Assembly (NCBI GenBank): GCA_016714445.1
Contig: JADJNF010000002.1
Span: 62,001 to 126,000 of the forward strand
Direction of reading: 5' to 3'
From: Saprospiraceae bacterium
GTDB taxonomy: Bacteria > Bacteroidota > Bacteroidia > Chitinophagales > Saprospiraceae
DNA length: 64,000 nucleotides
The position numbers and the translations under genes were made by a program. The stretch's first letter is position 1; each line of letters begins with the position of its first letter. The notes under the pieces are model-generated. The model was not told where the DNA came from. It searched no databases and worked only from the letters and a program-made list of their open reading frames with translations. Below, piece by piece: positions 1-7,973 of the stretch.

Positions 1-66
1 ATATGGATGGGGTAACAAAAAAAGTATTCTGCAAAAAATGCACTTTTGGGGTATATCCGAAAATAG

Positions 67-98
67 AAAAAGGGTTGAATAAAAGTTCAGCCCTTTTT
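67..98. terminator. Rho-independent terminator, possibly bidirectional
   Basis: A 13-bp stem (67-79 with 86-98, one G-U wobble) with a six-base loop, flanked by A5 on the left and T5 on the right. It lies upstream of the GH3 gene and probably ends a gene located to the left of the window. Confidence 0.75.
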
Positions 99-140
99 CA
101 TTTAATCTGTAAGCATCTTATAAACTTATTTTTCTATTCT

Positions 141-148
141 TATCTTTG
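141..148 (+). promoter_or_regulatory. Bacteroidota -7 promoter element for the GH3 gene
   Basis: TATCTTTG fits the Bacteroidota -7 consensus TAnnTTTG and is followed by C. It places transcription start near 155, leaving a short leader before the ATG at 172. I see no good TTG -33 element 19-21 bp upstream, so this is a partial match. Confidence 0.5.
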
Positions 149-171
149 CACTTCAATCCTAGTAGCCCGAT

Positions 172-1674
172 ATGAGTTTCAAGACATTTATAGTAAAAAA
201 AGCAGCCGCTTTTACTGCAAAACAGATCAATAAATGGAAAAAAACTGCCATAAAAGATCAACAGTCTATAATGCTGAATCTGGTCAATCAGGCACAACAA
301 ACCGTCTTCGGCAAAGACCACCATTTTAGCACTATAAAAACATATGAGGATTTCAAAAAGTCCATACCTGTCAGGGATTATGAAGACTTGCGTCCGTATA
401 TAGATCGCGTCACTGCAGGCGAATCAGACATTTTGTGGCCGGGTAAACCAAAGTATTTTGCAAAAACATCAGGTACTACCAGCGGAGTCAAATATATTCC
501 TATCACCAAAGACAGTATGCCCAATCACATCGCTACTGCCAGAAATGCCATGTTCAATTATTTTCATCAGGTAGGAAATACGGATGTTTTTGATGGAAAA
601 CTGATATTTCTTTCCGGCTCACCTGTACTGGAATCAAAAGGTGGTGTGCCTACCGGACGATTGTCAGGAATAGTAAATCACGAAATACCTACCTGGGTAA
701 AAACCAATCAGTTGCCCTCCTATGACACCAATTGTATCGAAGACTGGGAATCCAAACTGGAAAAAATCGTGGAAGAAACCATCCACCAGGATATGAGACT
801 CATCAGTGGCATACCTCCATGGGTTCAGATGTATTTTGAACGTATACTGGAAAAATCAGGCAAAAAAACCATCCGTGAAGTATTCCCGAATTATAGTCTC
901 TTTATGTATGGCGGAGTAAACTTTGAGCCATACAGATCAAAACTTGAAGAACTCTGTGGCAAAAGAACAGACAGCATAGAAACCTACCCTGCATCGGAGG
1001 GATTTATTGCTTTTCAGGATGATAAAAATGATAACGGATTACTGCTGAATACCAGATCAGGTATATTTTTCGAATTTATTCCGGTAGAAAATGCGTTTGA
1101 AAAAAATCCTGACAGACTCATGCTGGATCAGGTAGAACTGAATAAAGATTATGCCCTGGTCATAAACAACAATGCCGGCTTGTGGGGATATGACATTGGA
1201 GATTGTGTCAGATTTGTCAGTTTGGATCCATACAAAATCATAGTAAGCGGGAGGGTCAAGCACTATATCTCAGCGTTTGGTGAGCATGTCATCGGCAAAG
1301 AGGTGGAAGAAGCCATCCTGAGTGTAGCAAAAAACCATCATGCCAATATCATAGAATTTACCGTCGCACCGCAGGTCAATCCACCGGATAAATCCATCCC
1401 GTATCATGAATGGTTTGTAGAGTTTGATAAAAAGCCTGATGATATGGATTTATTTTCGAAGGAGGTTGATGCAGAAATGTGTGCACAAAATATATACTAC
1501 GACGATCTGATCAAAGGCAACATCTTACAACCGCTGAAGATAAGGACCATGAGAAAAGATGCTTTCCGTGATTTTATGAAATCTCAAGGTAAGTTGGGTG
1601 GTCAGAATAAAGTACCGAGGCTCAGCAATGACCGGAAGATAGCGGAAGTGTTGGTGGATATGGTGGCGGAATAG
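172..1674 (+). CDS. GH3-family acyl-adenylating enzyme
   Basis: A 500-residue cytoplasmic protein of the GH3 branch of adenylate-forming (ANL-like) enzymes, at the usual family length. Seen: the ATP-binding TSGTTSG motif at residues 99-105, a second GH3 signature YPASEG near 272 and the YDIGD motif near 340 that contacts AMP. In plants GH3 enzymes conjugate amino acids to jasmonate or auxin through an acyl-adenylate. The substrate of bacterial GH3 proteins is generally unknown, so only acyl-acid adenylation and amide synthesis can be inferred. The ATG at 172 follows a -7 promoter element by about 25 bases. The gene stands alone, convergent with the lipoprotein gene at 1722, and its GC content is clearly higher than the island that follows. 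Confidence 0.9.
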   Translation: MSFKTFIVKKAAAFTAKQINKWKKTAIKDQQSIMLNLVNQAQQTVFGKDHHFSTIKTYEDFKKSIPVRDYEDLRPYIDRVTAGESDILWPGKPKYFAKTSGTTSGVKYIPITKDSMPNHIATARNAMFNYFHQVGNTDVFDGKLIFLSGSPVLESKGGVPTGRLSGIVNHEIPTWVKTNQLPSYDTNCIEDWESKLEKIVEETIHQDMRLISGIPPWVQMYFERILEKSGKKTIREVFPNYSLFMYGGVNFEPYRSKLEELCGKRTDSIETYPASEGFIAFQDDKNDNGLLLNTRSGIFFEFIPVENAFEKNPDRLMLDQVELNKDYALVINNNAGLWGYDIGDCVRFVSLDPYKIIVSGRVKHYISAFGEHVIGKEVEEAILSVAKNHHANIIEFTVAPQVNPPDKSIPYHEWFVEFDKKPDDMDLFSKEVDAEMCAQNIYYDDLIKGNILQPLKIRTMRKDAFRDFMKSQGKLGGQNKVPRLSNDRKIAEVLVDMVAE

Positions 1675-1721
1675 ATCAGGCGACATTATTTGGGATTAAT
1701 ATGATTCAATTTACCTTGCTT

Positions 1722-2534
1722 CTATTTATGAATAAACCCATTTCTTTTTGCATAATCTTCTATTGAATCCAATCCAAGTTTTTGCCTCCTGACGTTTACA
1801 TTTTCAATATCTTTAATCGCATAAAAGCTTAAATCAACTACTTGTGTTCCATAAATTTGTTCAAATCCATTGTTCATCAAAAGCCGGTCTATCATTCTGG
1901 CAAAATTTACATTACTTAGCGCCCCTTTTTTGTGGTATTCTATAAACACAGGATAATATCTTGCCATATATTCTGATTCCATATGTTGTATTAGTAAAAA
2001 AACATCATTTATCTGAGAAGAATCTATGCTTGACCAGCCACATTTTTCGATGATCGAAATAATCAATTTTTTGTTCACTTTATCAATATCTACAATATTT
2101 TTAAAACCATCTTCAGATGCTCTTGCTTGTTGATCCTTATTAATTGAGTTATTAATTTTTTCACTAATTTCCTTACAATTTACTTTTTCAAATGGAAAAT
2201 TCTTCATCGGAAATGTCATCGCTGATCTGAGTTGAATTTCATCAAATATATCTGCATCTTTCAATATACTTACTCTTATTTCATTAATAGAATCATTTTC
2301 GTTGACATAAAAGTCTCTTTTCAATTTGCCGGTAGTAAGTTTTTGGGTCAACTCCGGCGTCAAATCTTTGCCAAGAGAATCTGTGTAATTTGCATAATAA
2401 AACTGATGATCACCTTTGTTTAGCCTTCGTAAGGTTTCCTCCAAAGAAAGCTTGGATAAAGATTTTCGGGCATTATTTTGTTTACAGGCTAAACTAAAAA
2501 TTATCGTGGCAAAAATCAGAACAGATACTTTCAT
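1722..2534 (-). CDS. Hypothetical lipoprotein at the end of the RiPP island
   Basis: A 270-residue protein starting with a short hydrophobic segment and a lipobox ending in Cys-17 (FSLAC), so it is probably a lipoprotein. No family is recognised. The mature part is charged, mostly helical in character and lacks obvious catalytic motifs. Its start codon region lies inside a 117-bp repeat (2510-2627) whose second copy at 4087-4203 has lost the equivalent ATG, so a duplicated copy of this gene may once have existed. It is the last gene of the minus-strand AT-rich island. Confidence 0.7.
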   Translation of the reverse strand: MKVSVLIFATIIFSLACKQNNARKSLSKLSLEETLRRLNKGDHQFYYANYTDSLGKDLTPELTQKLTTGKLKRDFYVNENDSINEIRVSILKDADIFDEIQLRSAMTFPMKNFPFEKVNCKEISEKINNSINKDQQARASEDGFKNIVDIDKVNKKLIISIIEKCGWSSIDSSQINDVFLLIQHMESEYMARYYPVFIEYHKKGALSNVNFARMIDRLLMNNGFEQIYGTQVVDLSFYAIKDIENVNVRRQKLGLDSIEDYAKRNGFIHK

Positions 2535-2627
2535 GAGTAAATTTTTAGCAAATTACATTAAAAAAAGTTTTATCCATTATTTTTATAGCTAAAATAATTT
2601 GAGTACAAAATATGGTTTAACTTATTT
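2510..2627. repeat. Direct repeat, copy A
   Basis: About 117 bases nearly identical (roughly 93%) to 4087-4203 in the same orientation. This copy spans the end of the dead ATP-grasp reading frame and the start of the 1722-2534 lipoprotein gene. The copies flank the two thioredoxin-fold genes, which points to an old segmental duplication of an ATP-grasp plus lipoprotein unit. Confidence 0.85.
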
Positions 2628-2872
2628 AAAAAATTGAAGTCAAAATTTTCAATATTCCCTTTGAGATTAAGACTGTGCCTTCTAAACCAAATAAATCCAA
2701 TTTTGCAATCGTCAATATAAAGTATATTATCTACATAACGTATATTTTTAAAACACTTAGAAACATCATCAATTTTAAGCCTGAAGAATGAAAAATTTGA
2801 TGTATTTACAACATATTCCAAAACTTCACTTGTAATTTCATCAAATTCCTAAGTTACTATCAACAAATACTT
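2570..2872 (-). pseudogene. N-terminal remnant of a second ATP-grasp peptide maturase (gwsG-like)
   Basis: Reading on the minus strand from about 2872, the frame encodes YLLIVT, a TAG stop (2849-2851), then EFDEITSEVLEYVV and, further on, IWFRR. This has the pattern of the N-terminal domain of the intact ATP-grasp maturase at 7974-8906, which has DWLIHL and VWFRH in the same order. Only about 95 residues remain against 310, with no ATP-grasp core, and the only start after the stop would be the TTG at 2821. I therefore call it a dead copy. It follows the thioredoxin-fold gene by a few bases, so that gene may once have sat in its own maturase unit. The match was judged by eye. Confidence 0.65.
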
Positions 2873-2873
2873 T

Positions 2874-3440
2874 TTATTGATCATAAAATTGTTTTAGGCA
2901 ATCCTCAACTGAATTAATATTTTTGCACTCCATTAATCCGCTCAAGTGAAAATCTAAGATTGTGCCATTGGGATTTAATATAAAAGTCATTGGCCATCCA
3001 TATTGAGATAACATTACATTCTTGTTTTCAAATTCTGGAATAACATGCCATTCCTTTAAATCTTCGGCTTGAAATTTTTCTGAGATCAAGCATATATCAT
3101 TTTTTATAAATGCCACTATTTTAATAGATTTGTACTTGCTCTTTAGTTTTTCAATCAATATTTTTTCTTTTTCGAAATCATCATCTAAATCCCAAAATGT
3201 AAAAATCTGAACATCATTATTATTTGATAAGGATATCAAGTCGTTATTCCAGTCGTTTAATCTAAATTTAGGATAACTCCTATTCTTCATACATTTGCGT
3301 AAATGGGCATTCATGTCTTCATGATCCTTTAATGTAAACAAACACTGAATAAATAGCGATGAAAACTCCGGGCTATTTATGGGCATCTGAGCAATTAATA
3401 AATTGCTTGTCAATAAACTATACAAAAAAACTAATTTCAT
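2874..3440 (-). CDS. Exported thioredoxin-fold protein lacking the CxxC motif
   Basis: A 188-residue protein with an N-terminal signal peptide (to about Ala-18) and a thioredoxin/TlpA-like domain. The C-terminal half shares the cis-Pro region (YGWPMTFILNPNG) and overall spacing with its neighbour 3441-4025. Where the neighbour has GCEPC, this protein has WDLDDDFE around residues 83-90, so the redox-active cysteine pair is absent. It cannot be a normal disulfide oxidoreductase and may be a binding or chaperone-like derivative. Its ATG directly follows the stop of the upstream gene (TAAATG), so the pair is co-transcribed and probably translationally coupled. Confidence 0.75.
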   Translation of the reverse strand: MKLVFLYSLLTSNLLIAQMPINSPEFSSLFIQCLFTLKDHEDMNAHLRKCMKNRSYPKFRLNDWNNDLISLSNNNDVQIFTFWDLDDDFEKEKILIEKLKSKYKSIKIVAFIKNDICLISEKFQAEDLKEWHVIPEFENKNVMLSQYGWPMTFILNPNGTILDFHLSGLMECKNINSVEDCLKQFYDQ

Positions 3441-4025
3441 TTATTTGAATGTATTCATTTTTAAAAAATTATCAACCTCCAAATACATTTTTTCATTTTG
3501 TATTCCCCCAGGAATAAATTTCTTAATTTTCCCGTCAGGATTTATTAGAATAGTAAGAGGATATCCAAATGTATTATTAAAAATAGGTTGGTTTTCGTAA
3601 TTTGGGATATAAATCCACTTTGGTAATTTGTTTTTGAAAATATATTGTTTTATATCTGCCACCGAATTTCTACCCACAGAAATAATTTTAATTTTTGGAT
3701 ACTTTTTTTCTAATGCTATTATAAATTGTTTTTCTTTGACACAGGGCTCACACCCTATAAACCAATAATTTATTAAGATGATATTATCAAATTGCTCAAG
3801 CGATATTCTTTTACTATATATATCACTAAGATATAATGTGTGGAAATAACCCTTTTCTAAACACTCTGAAATATTTAGTATTTTATTTAAAGGATTTTGG
3901 GACTTAGTTTGCTTGATGCAATTTCTTACATTTTGATCAAACTCCTTTACGGTAATAATCTGAGCTGATAAATAGCCGAAAATAATGGATAAAATAGAAA
4001 ATGTCAGTACTGCTTTTAAATTCAT
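3441..4025 (-). CDS. Exported TlpA-like thiol:disulfide oxidoreductase
   Basis: A 194-residue exported thioredoxin-fold protein. A signal peptide ends near residue 21. The active site GCEPC (Cys-92 and Cys-95) follows a beta strand, and the cis-Pro loop is in GYPLTILINPDG near residue 155. TlpA-like proteins reduce or isomerise disulfides in the periplasm. In this island it sits with a CxxC-less paralogue directly downstream and a decayed ATP-grasp maturase after that. A role in handling cysteines of a secreted Cys-rich peptide (11293-11457) is an inference from neighbourhood only. Confidence 0.8.
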   Translation of the reverse strand: MNLKAVLTFSILSIIFGYLSAQIITVKEFDQNVRNCIKQTKSQNPLNKILNISECLEKGYFHTLYLSDIYSKRISLEQFDNIILINYWFIGCEPCVKEKQFIIALEKKYPKIKIISVGRNSVADIKQYIFKNKLPKWIYIPNYENQPIFNNTFGYPLTILINPDGKIKKFIPGGIQNEKMYLEVDNFLKMNTFK

Positions 4026-4086
4026 CTACATGTATTATTTTTTTTTAAAAATGGAGTTTTTATTGGAAATTGCCAATTAAATGTCA

Positions 4087-4203
4087 CAAAATCAGAACAA
4101 ATACTTTAAAAGTAAATTTTTAGCAAATTACATTAAAAAAAAGTTTTGTCCATTATTTTTATAGCTAAAATAATTTGAGTACAAAATATGGTTCAACTTA
4201 TTT
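4087..4203. repeat. Direct repeat, copy B
   Basis: Second copy of the repeat at 2510-2627. On the minus strand it still encodes the last residues of the decayed ATP-grasp remnant (LNHILYSNYFSY), but the stop is altered so the frame runs on a few codons, and the downstream lipoprotein ATG is lost. It lies between the erythromycin-esterase-fold gene and the thioredoxin-fold pair. Confidence 0.85.
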
Positions 4204-4230
4204 ATCATTTTTGTAACTATTACACTTTCG

Positions 4231-5916
4231 CTAAATTCCTTTTGAAGGAGTAATTTCTTTTATAAAAATTATATAATCAAAATCATGTCCTAAATCACTT
4301 ATTCTAAAATCCAAACTATTTCTCAAGGAACTTGCCCCTAATTCAAGAAGAACTCTGGGTGAAAACTCCTTGTACAAGTCAATGTTTTCTCTTAAACTTT
4401 TTAAATCAATTAAAAATACATCATATCCAAATTTTGAAAAAAGACTTTCAAAACTATTAGCTGGTAGCTCTGGTAAAGAATAAACTTCTACACTTTCCGA
4501 ATCTTTTGCTAAGTAGTTGCCGGAATAAAAAGTGAAACCAATATTCACAAATTTATCTTTAAAATATGTATTTAGAAAATTTCCAGTACAATAATTACTT
4601 TTGGAAATATGACCATTGTGCGCTAAAAGTAATATTTTGTCATGATATTTTTGAATTAATTTCACATTTTCAGCCATTGATGAATCACGCGAAATCATAT
4701 TATTGTTTTTTACTCTGATTAAGCTTTGCAGATAAACATTTTCTATTAATGCATTATCTAGTTCTTGTAATTTTTTTATTGGTAAAAAAGATTTCATTTT
4801 GAGTTTTGCTTCATCTATATTAATTGACGATGAATTTGACATTAAATTAGACACGTATTTTTTTAACTCATTTGTTTGCAAGGTATTATCTGTAAGTTCA
4901 TCATTATTAAGATTCAAAATTTGATACATAGCATTAAATATCCTGATATCACATCCAAATAAACTTACTGAACCATTTAACCTTAAATATTTAACTAATT
5001 CATAAAATTCCGAATTTTTATTTATCCAATATGGTAATCCATTAATCCTTTCCATTAATAATGATTCAGAGGCTGTATCTTTTAATGCTTCATTAAGGAA
5101 AAATGATTTAAAATAGTTTTCTTCCAAAATTATTGATTTAAAATTTTCATTCTCGATCAGGAATTTACAAATATTTGATCTCATTTTTTGAATCTCATGA
5201 CATCCATGAGAATTTTCTCCAAGTGCTAAAATTTTACTTTTAGCCAATACATTTAACAATTTTTTATTTGAAATAGAAGAAATATCATAGTTATTTATTG
5301 GATATATATATTCCTTCATTTTATTCATGAAATGAATATCGTTTTTTACATACGAATTCTTGAAGGATGTATCATCTATATAAAATTCTACATTATCAAA
5401 CTCAATTTTTGAGCCTTTTCCATAAAACTCAAACTCAAAAAATATTTTTGATATTCTATCGGATTTAATTTTTTGTGTTATTTCATATTTGGTCCAAAAC
5501 TCTGAAATATTGGCATTATAGGTTATTACAGTTTCTTCCAAAAGCGTAAACTTTAAATCAAAACTCTTAATTCTTAGCAATAAAGAATCTACCTTCAGTA
5601 TTTCACCTCTAATGTCAATGCAAAATTTTATATCTTCATTTACTTCTATGTCATTATTTATAATTATTTGAGAATTATAAATTTTGATATTATCAGACTC
5701 ACTTAAATTCAACGGCTCTATGCACAAATTAAAAATCCCATCTGAAGGCGAAATAGAATCGTTCTTATTCTTTATATTATCACCTAATAATACCCAATTT
5801 CCAGGTGATACGAAATTCCTTAGCTTAATATTCTCCTCAAATGATAAGTTGTATTGAGCGTTGGTTTTGCACAATATAAAAAAAATAAATAATATAAGTA
5901 ATTTAAAAACTCTCAT
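4231..5916 (-). CDS. Secreted erythromycin-esterase-fold protein
   Basis: A 561-residue exported protein: signal peptide (about residues 1-20), an N-terminal beta-rich domain of roughly 180 residues resembling a carbohydrate-binding jelly-roll, then a domain of the erythromycin esterase superfamily. Seen: ALGENSHGCHE near 232-242, the family's Glu/His signature; LEEN shortly after; and LLAHNGH near 430, the second catalytic His region. Characterised EreA/EreB open macrolide lactones, but most members are of unknown function, and the added N-terminal domain and signal peptide make a macrolide-resistance call unsafe. Inside a RiPP island an esterase or peptide-ester hydrolase is an attractive but unproven reading. 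No close overlap with its neighbours. Confidence 0.8.
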   Translation of the reverse strand: MRVFKLLILFIFFILCKTNAQYNLSFEENIKLRNFVSPGNWVLLGDNIKNKNDSISPSDGIFNLCIEPLNLSESDNIKIYNSQIIINNDIEVNEDIKFCIDIRGEILKVDSLLLRIKSFDLKFTLLEETVITYNANISEFWTKYEITQKIKSDRISKIFFEFEFYGKGSKIEFDNVEFYIDDTSFKNSYVKNDIHFMNKMKEYIYPINNYDISSISNKKLLNVLAKSKILALGENSHGCHEIQKMRSNICKFLIENENFKSIILEENYFKSFFLNEALKDTASESLLMERINGLPYWINKNSEFYELVKYLRLNGSVSLFGCDIRIFNAMYQILNLNNDELTDNTLQTNELKKYVSNLMSNSSSINIDEAKLKMKSFLPIKKLQELDNALIENVYLQSLIRVKNNNMISRDSSMAENVKLIQKYHDKILLLAHNGHISKSNYCTGNFLNTYFKDKFVNIGFTFYSGNYLAKDSESVEVYSLPELPANSFESLFSKFGYDVFLIDLKSLRENIDLYKEFSPRVLLELGASSLRNSLDFRISDLGHDFDYIIFIKEITPSKGI

Positions 5917-6072
5917 TTACCAAACATTAAATACATTAAGAATAACCACAAAATAGATTAATTTTAATGCAAATTTCTAAATTTCTAACAATCAGGATAA
6001 TTAGTATATAAAATTTCAACATTAAAATGAGATAGCCATTTAGCTATTCTAATTGTTGTCTAATCATATTTT

Positions 6073-6999
6073 TCAGCGATTATTAAAACCATATTTTTCA
6101 TTATTAGAAAGTATCCGTTTTACCACTTCTTTACTATATTTTACTTGATAACTATCTGTACTTTTAATATTTTCAAATAAAAAATCAAAATTAAAATCCA
6201 ATTTGCCAGTAGAAAGCCATAAATACCTTGATATTGCTGCAAAAATTTCTTGTTTCGAAAAAAAACCCTTTTCGAAACCGCGTAAATATAAATTTAAAAT
6301 TAATGCGTCATTTGACTTTTCCTTTCCCAAATTATGCAACATCAAAATATATAAATCCTTATAAATAGCTGGTTTTAGGTAAACTTCATAAAACTTTGAT
6401 TTAAAATAATGATTAATAAAATTCATGGAAATAGCATCAATACTATCTATTAATTTTCTATCTTTTATTTGAGATGGATTATTACTTTCAAATTGCAAAA
6501 TATCAGTTCTAACCTTTTGATCCCAATAGTGCAACTTATTTATTGAATCACCTATTTTTGTGGCTAAAAGTTTGTCTTCGTTTTGTGATTCAAAAATCTG
6601 ATCAAGTTTTTGGCACGATAATAAGATTTCATGTAAAACAAGACTGTCAGAATAATGATTTTCTAACAAATTACAAACAGATGGATTTAAAAATAAAAGA
6701 CTGTCACTTGCAAATCTTGATTTTATCTCATTTGCAATAATTTTTTTATTAGCTATTTCATAACTCAAAAAAGAAATTTTTGAAATTTTACTGTTATGGT
6801 ATAAATTGTTAGTTTTACATGAAAACAGAAAAATCAAATTTGTAAAGATTACAAAATGTAAAAAACTAACTCCTATTTCATGTTTGAGAAAATAAAATTG
6901 AATTGTACTTTTAAAAGTTAATAGCATACTAAGCAATTTTACCATTATCATCTCTAATAATATGTTCGTCATATTTTTTAGGGATTCATTTCCTTGCAT
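6073..6999 (-). CDS. Hypothetical membrane-anchored or lipoprotein
   Basis: A protein of up to 308 residues with no recognised family. A hydrophobic stretch ending in IFLFSCKTNN (around residues 46-65) looks like a lipobox, which would suit a later start than the ATG at 6999, but no methionine lies close to it. Either the lipobox is coincidental or the 5' end has been altered. The first 25 codons lie in sequence that may be debris of a neighbouring gene. The remainder is charged and helical. It shares composition and strand with the island and may be a self-protection or accessory protein, which is inference only. Confidence 0.55.
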   Translation of the reverse strand: MQGNESLKNMTNILLEMIMVKLLSMLLTFKSTIQFYFLKHEIGVSFLHFVIFTNLIFLFSCKTNNLYHNSKISKISFLSYEIANKKIIANEIKSRFASDSLLFLNPSVCNLLENHYSDSLVLHEILLSCQKLDQIFESQNEDKLLATKIGDSINKLHYWDQKVRTDILQFESNNPSQIKDRKLIDSIDAISMNFINHYFKSKFYEVYLKPAIYKDLYILMLHNLGKEKSNDALILNLYLRGFEKGFFSKQEIFAAISRYLWLSTGKLDFNFDFLFENIKSTDSYQVKYSKEVVKRILSNNEKYGFNNR

Positions 7000-7050
7000 A
7001 CTTCAGTTCTTAATGTTGTGTCATCAACAACATCATTTGCTACGTCATGG

Positions 7051-7143
7051 TTAAACATCAAACTCAATTTCCATACTTTTTAATATTTCTTTTAGTGCTG
7101 AAATTTGTTTTTTATTTTTTAACTTTATAATGATATCGCTCAT
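7051..7143 (-). CDS. Possible 30-residue fragment resembling an antitoxin N-terminus
   Basis: A short ORF (start MSDIIIKLKN, end EIEFDV) with the beta-strand plus helix pattern seen at the N-terminus of small Bacteroidota antitoxin-type proteins (DUF2683-like). It stops after 30 codons with no toxin following, so it is either a fragment or chance. It lies between the lipoprotein gene and the DUF2442 gene. Confidence 0.3.
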   Translation of the reverse strand: MSDIIIKLKNKKQISALKEILKSMEIEFDV

Positions 7144-7168
7144 TTGGATTACTTATTTTAATTTTAAC

Positions 7169-7480
7169 CTATTTAAATTCAATAACTTCTTTACTTTCTA
7201 TATCAATATCTTCACCACAATGATATATAAATTCAGGAGAAATGTCATAATTCCAAGTGTCTCCGGCAGAATTTATAATAGTTTCTGGCCAGAATATTTC
7301 ACCCAAAATACCAATTTGGGCCAACTGAATGTACTTTGAATCATCCAGTTTTTCGATTCCCTTCAGATGTCTATGATTAAAGATCAAAGGTTTTAAATTT
7401 ATCTTTTTTATATCATTATTGGATAAGTGACAGATAATGTACTCAAGATTTACTTCCAAAATATCTATTACTTTTATCAT
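7169..7480 (-). CDS. DUF2442-family protein
   Basis: A 103-residue cytoplasmic protein with the DUF2442 pattern: N-terminal KVIDILEVNLEYI, central NLKPLIF, and IFWPE followed by DTWNYDIS toward the end. DUF2442 proteins are small, of unknown function, and typically lie directly after DUF4160, as here (the DUF4160 stop and this start are adjacent at 7480/7481). Such pairs are often suspected to be toxin-antitoxin-like mobile modules. The pair sits exactly where the C39 exporter gene is cut short, so it may have been involved in its disruption. Confidence 0.8.
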   Translation of the reverse strand: MIKVIDILEVNLEYIICHLSNNDIKKINLKPLIFNHRHLKGIEKLDDSKYIQLAQIGILGEIFWPETIINSAGDTWNYDISPEFIYHCGEDIDIESKEVIEFK

Positions 7481-7729
7481 TTAACTTAAAGGTTTTACTT
7501 TATGAAATTCTTTGCTATCCCACATGCTCATTAATTCATCTTTGTGTATTTCTGCCCAAGCTTGTACCAATTTATATTTGCTAACAGGTAAATCACCGTT
7601 TAATAAATTACCATTTTCTATCAAGATATTGGCTTCATATTCATTGTATTTAACTTTGAAATGTGGCGGATTATGGTCATTAAAAAACATATAAACTACA
7701 ATTCCAAAAAATCTGCTTATTTCTGGCAT
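7481..7729 (-). CDS. DUF4160-family protein
   Basis: An 82-residue protein with the classic DUF4160 opening MPEISRFFGIVVYMFFNDHNPPHF. I chose the ATG at 7729 because MPEI is the normal family start. The frame stays open upstream to a TTG at 7753 and beyond, but that sequence looks like junction DNA. Followed at zero spacing by DUF2442 (7169-7480), the usual partner. The function of the pair is not established. Upstream lies the truncated C39 peptidase remnant. Confidence 0.85.
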   Translation of the reverse strand: MPEISRFFGIVVYMFFNDHNPPHFKVKYNEYEANILIENGNLLNGDLPVSKYKLVQAWAEIHKDELMSMWDSKEFHKVKPLS

Positions 7730-7806
7730 TAAGGATTCATTTTTAGAAAACAAAGATATAATATATTTCTCATACCAGACCTTATAGGTTTTCCCTATTG
7801 GTGTTT

Positions 7807-7965
7807 CTAATTTATTTGAAACAAAGATACGCCTTCACGTGAGATATGACACTTCTCTCTCAACTTTTGCAACGACACCACTCGCCCATGATAATCGGTG
7901 ATCATCTTGAGACAGGCAGGACCACAGTCCATGGCATCAAGTTGGTGGGTGAATGTGAAGGGCAT
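7807..7965 (-). pseudogene. N-terminal fragment of a C39 peptidase-containing ABC exporter
   Basis: A 52-codon frame that encodes the start of a bacteriocin-type C39 peptidase: HQLDAMDCGPACLKMI carries the catalytic Cys in its normal DCGPAC context, followed by LREKCHISREGVSL, the next conserved C39 block. The frame then hits a stop within a few residues, where a full exporter would continue for more than 600. The catalytic His/Asp, transmembrane and ATPase domains are missing. It starts 8 bases after the ATP-grasp maturase gene, the usual exporter position in double-glycine peptide loci. The exporter was therefore present and has been cut off, with DUF4160/DUF2442 now following. It is too short to be functional. 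Confidence 0.85.
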
Positions 7966-7973
7966 GGGATAGT

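Noticed and set aside
4231..5916. A macrolide-resistance (erythromycin esterase) call
   Set aside because: Only the superfamily signature is present. The extra N-terminal domain, signal peptide and RiPP context do not support a resistance function.
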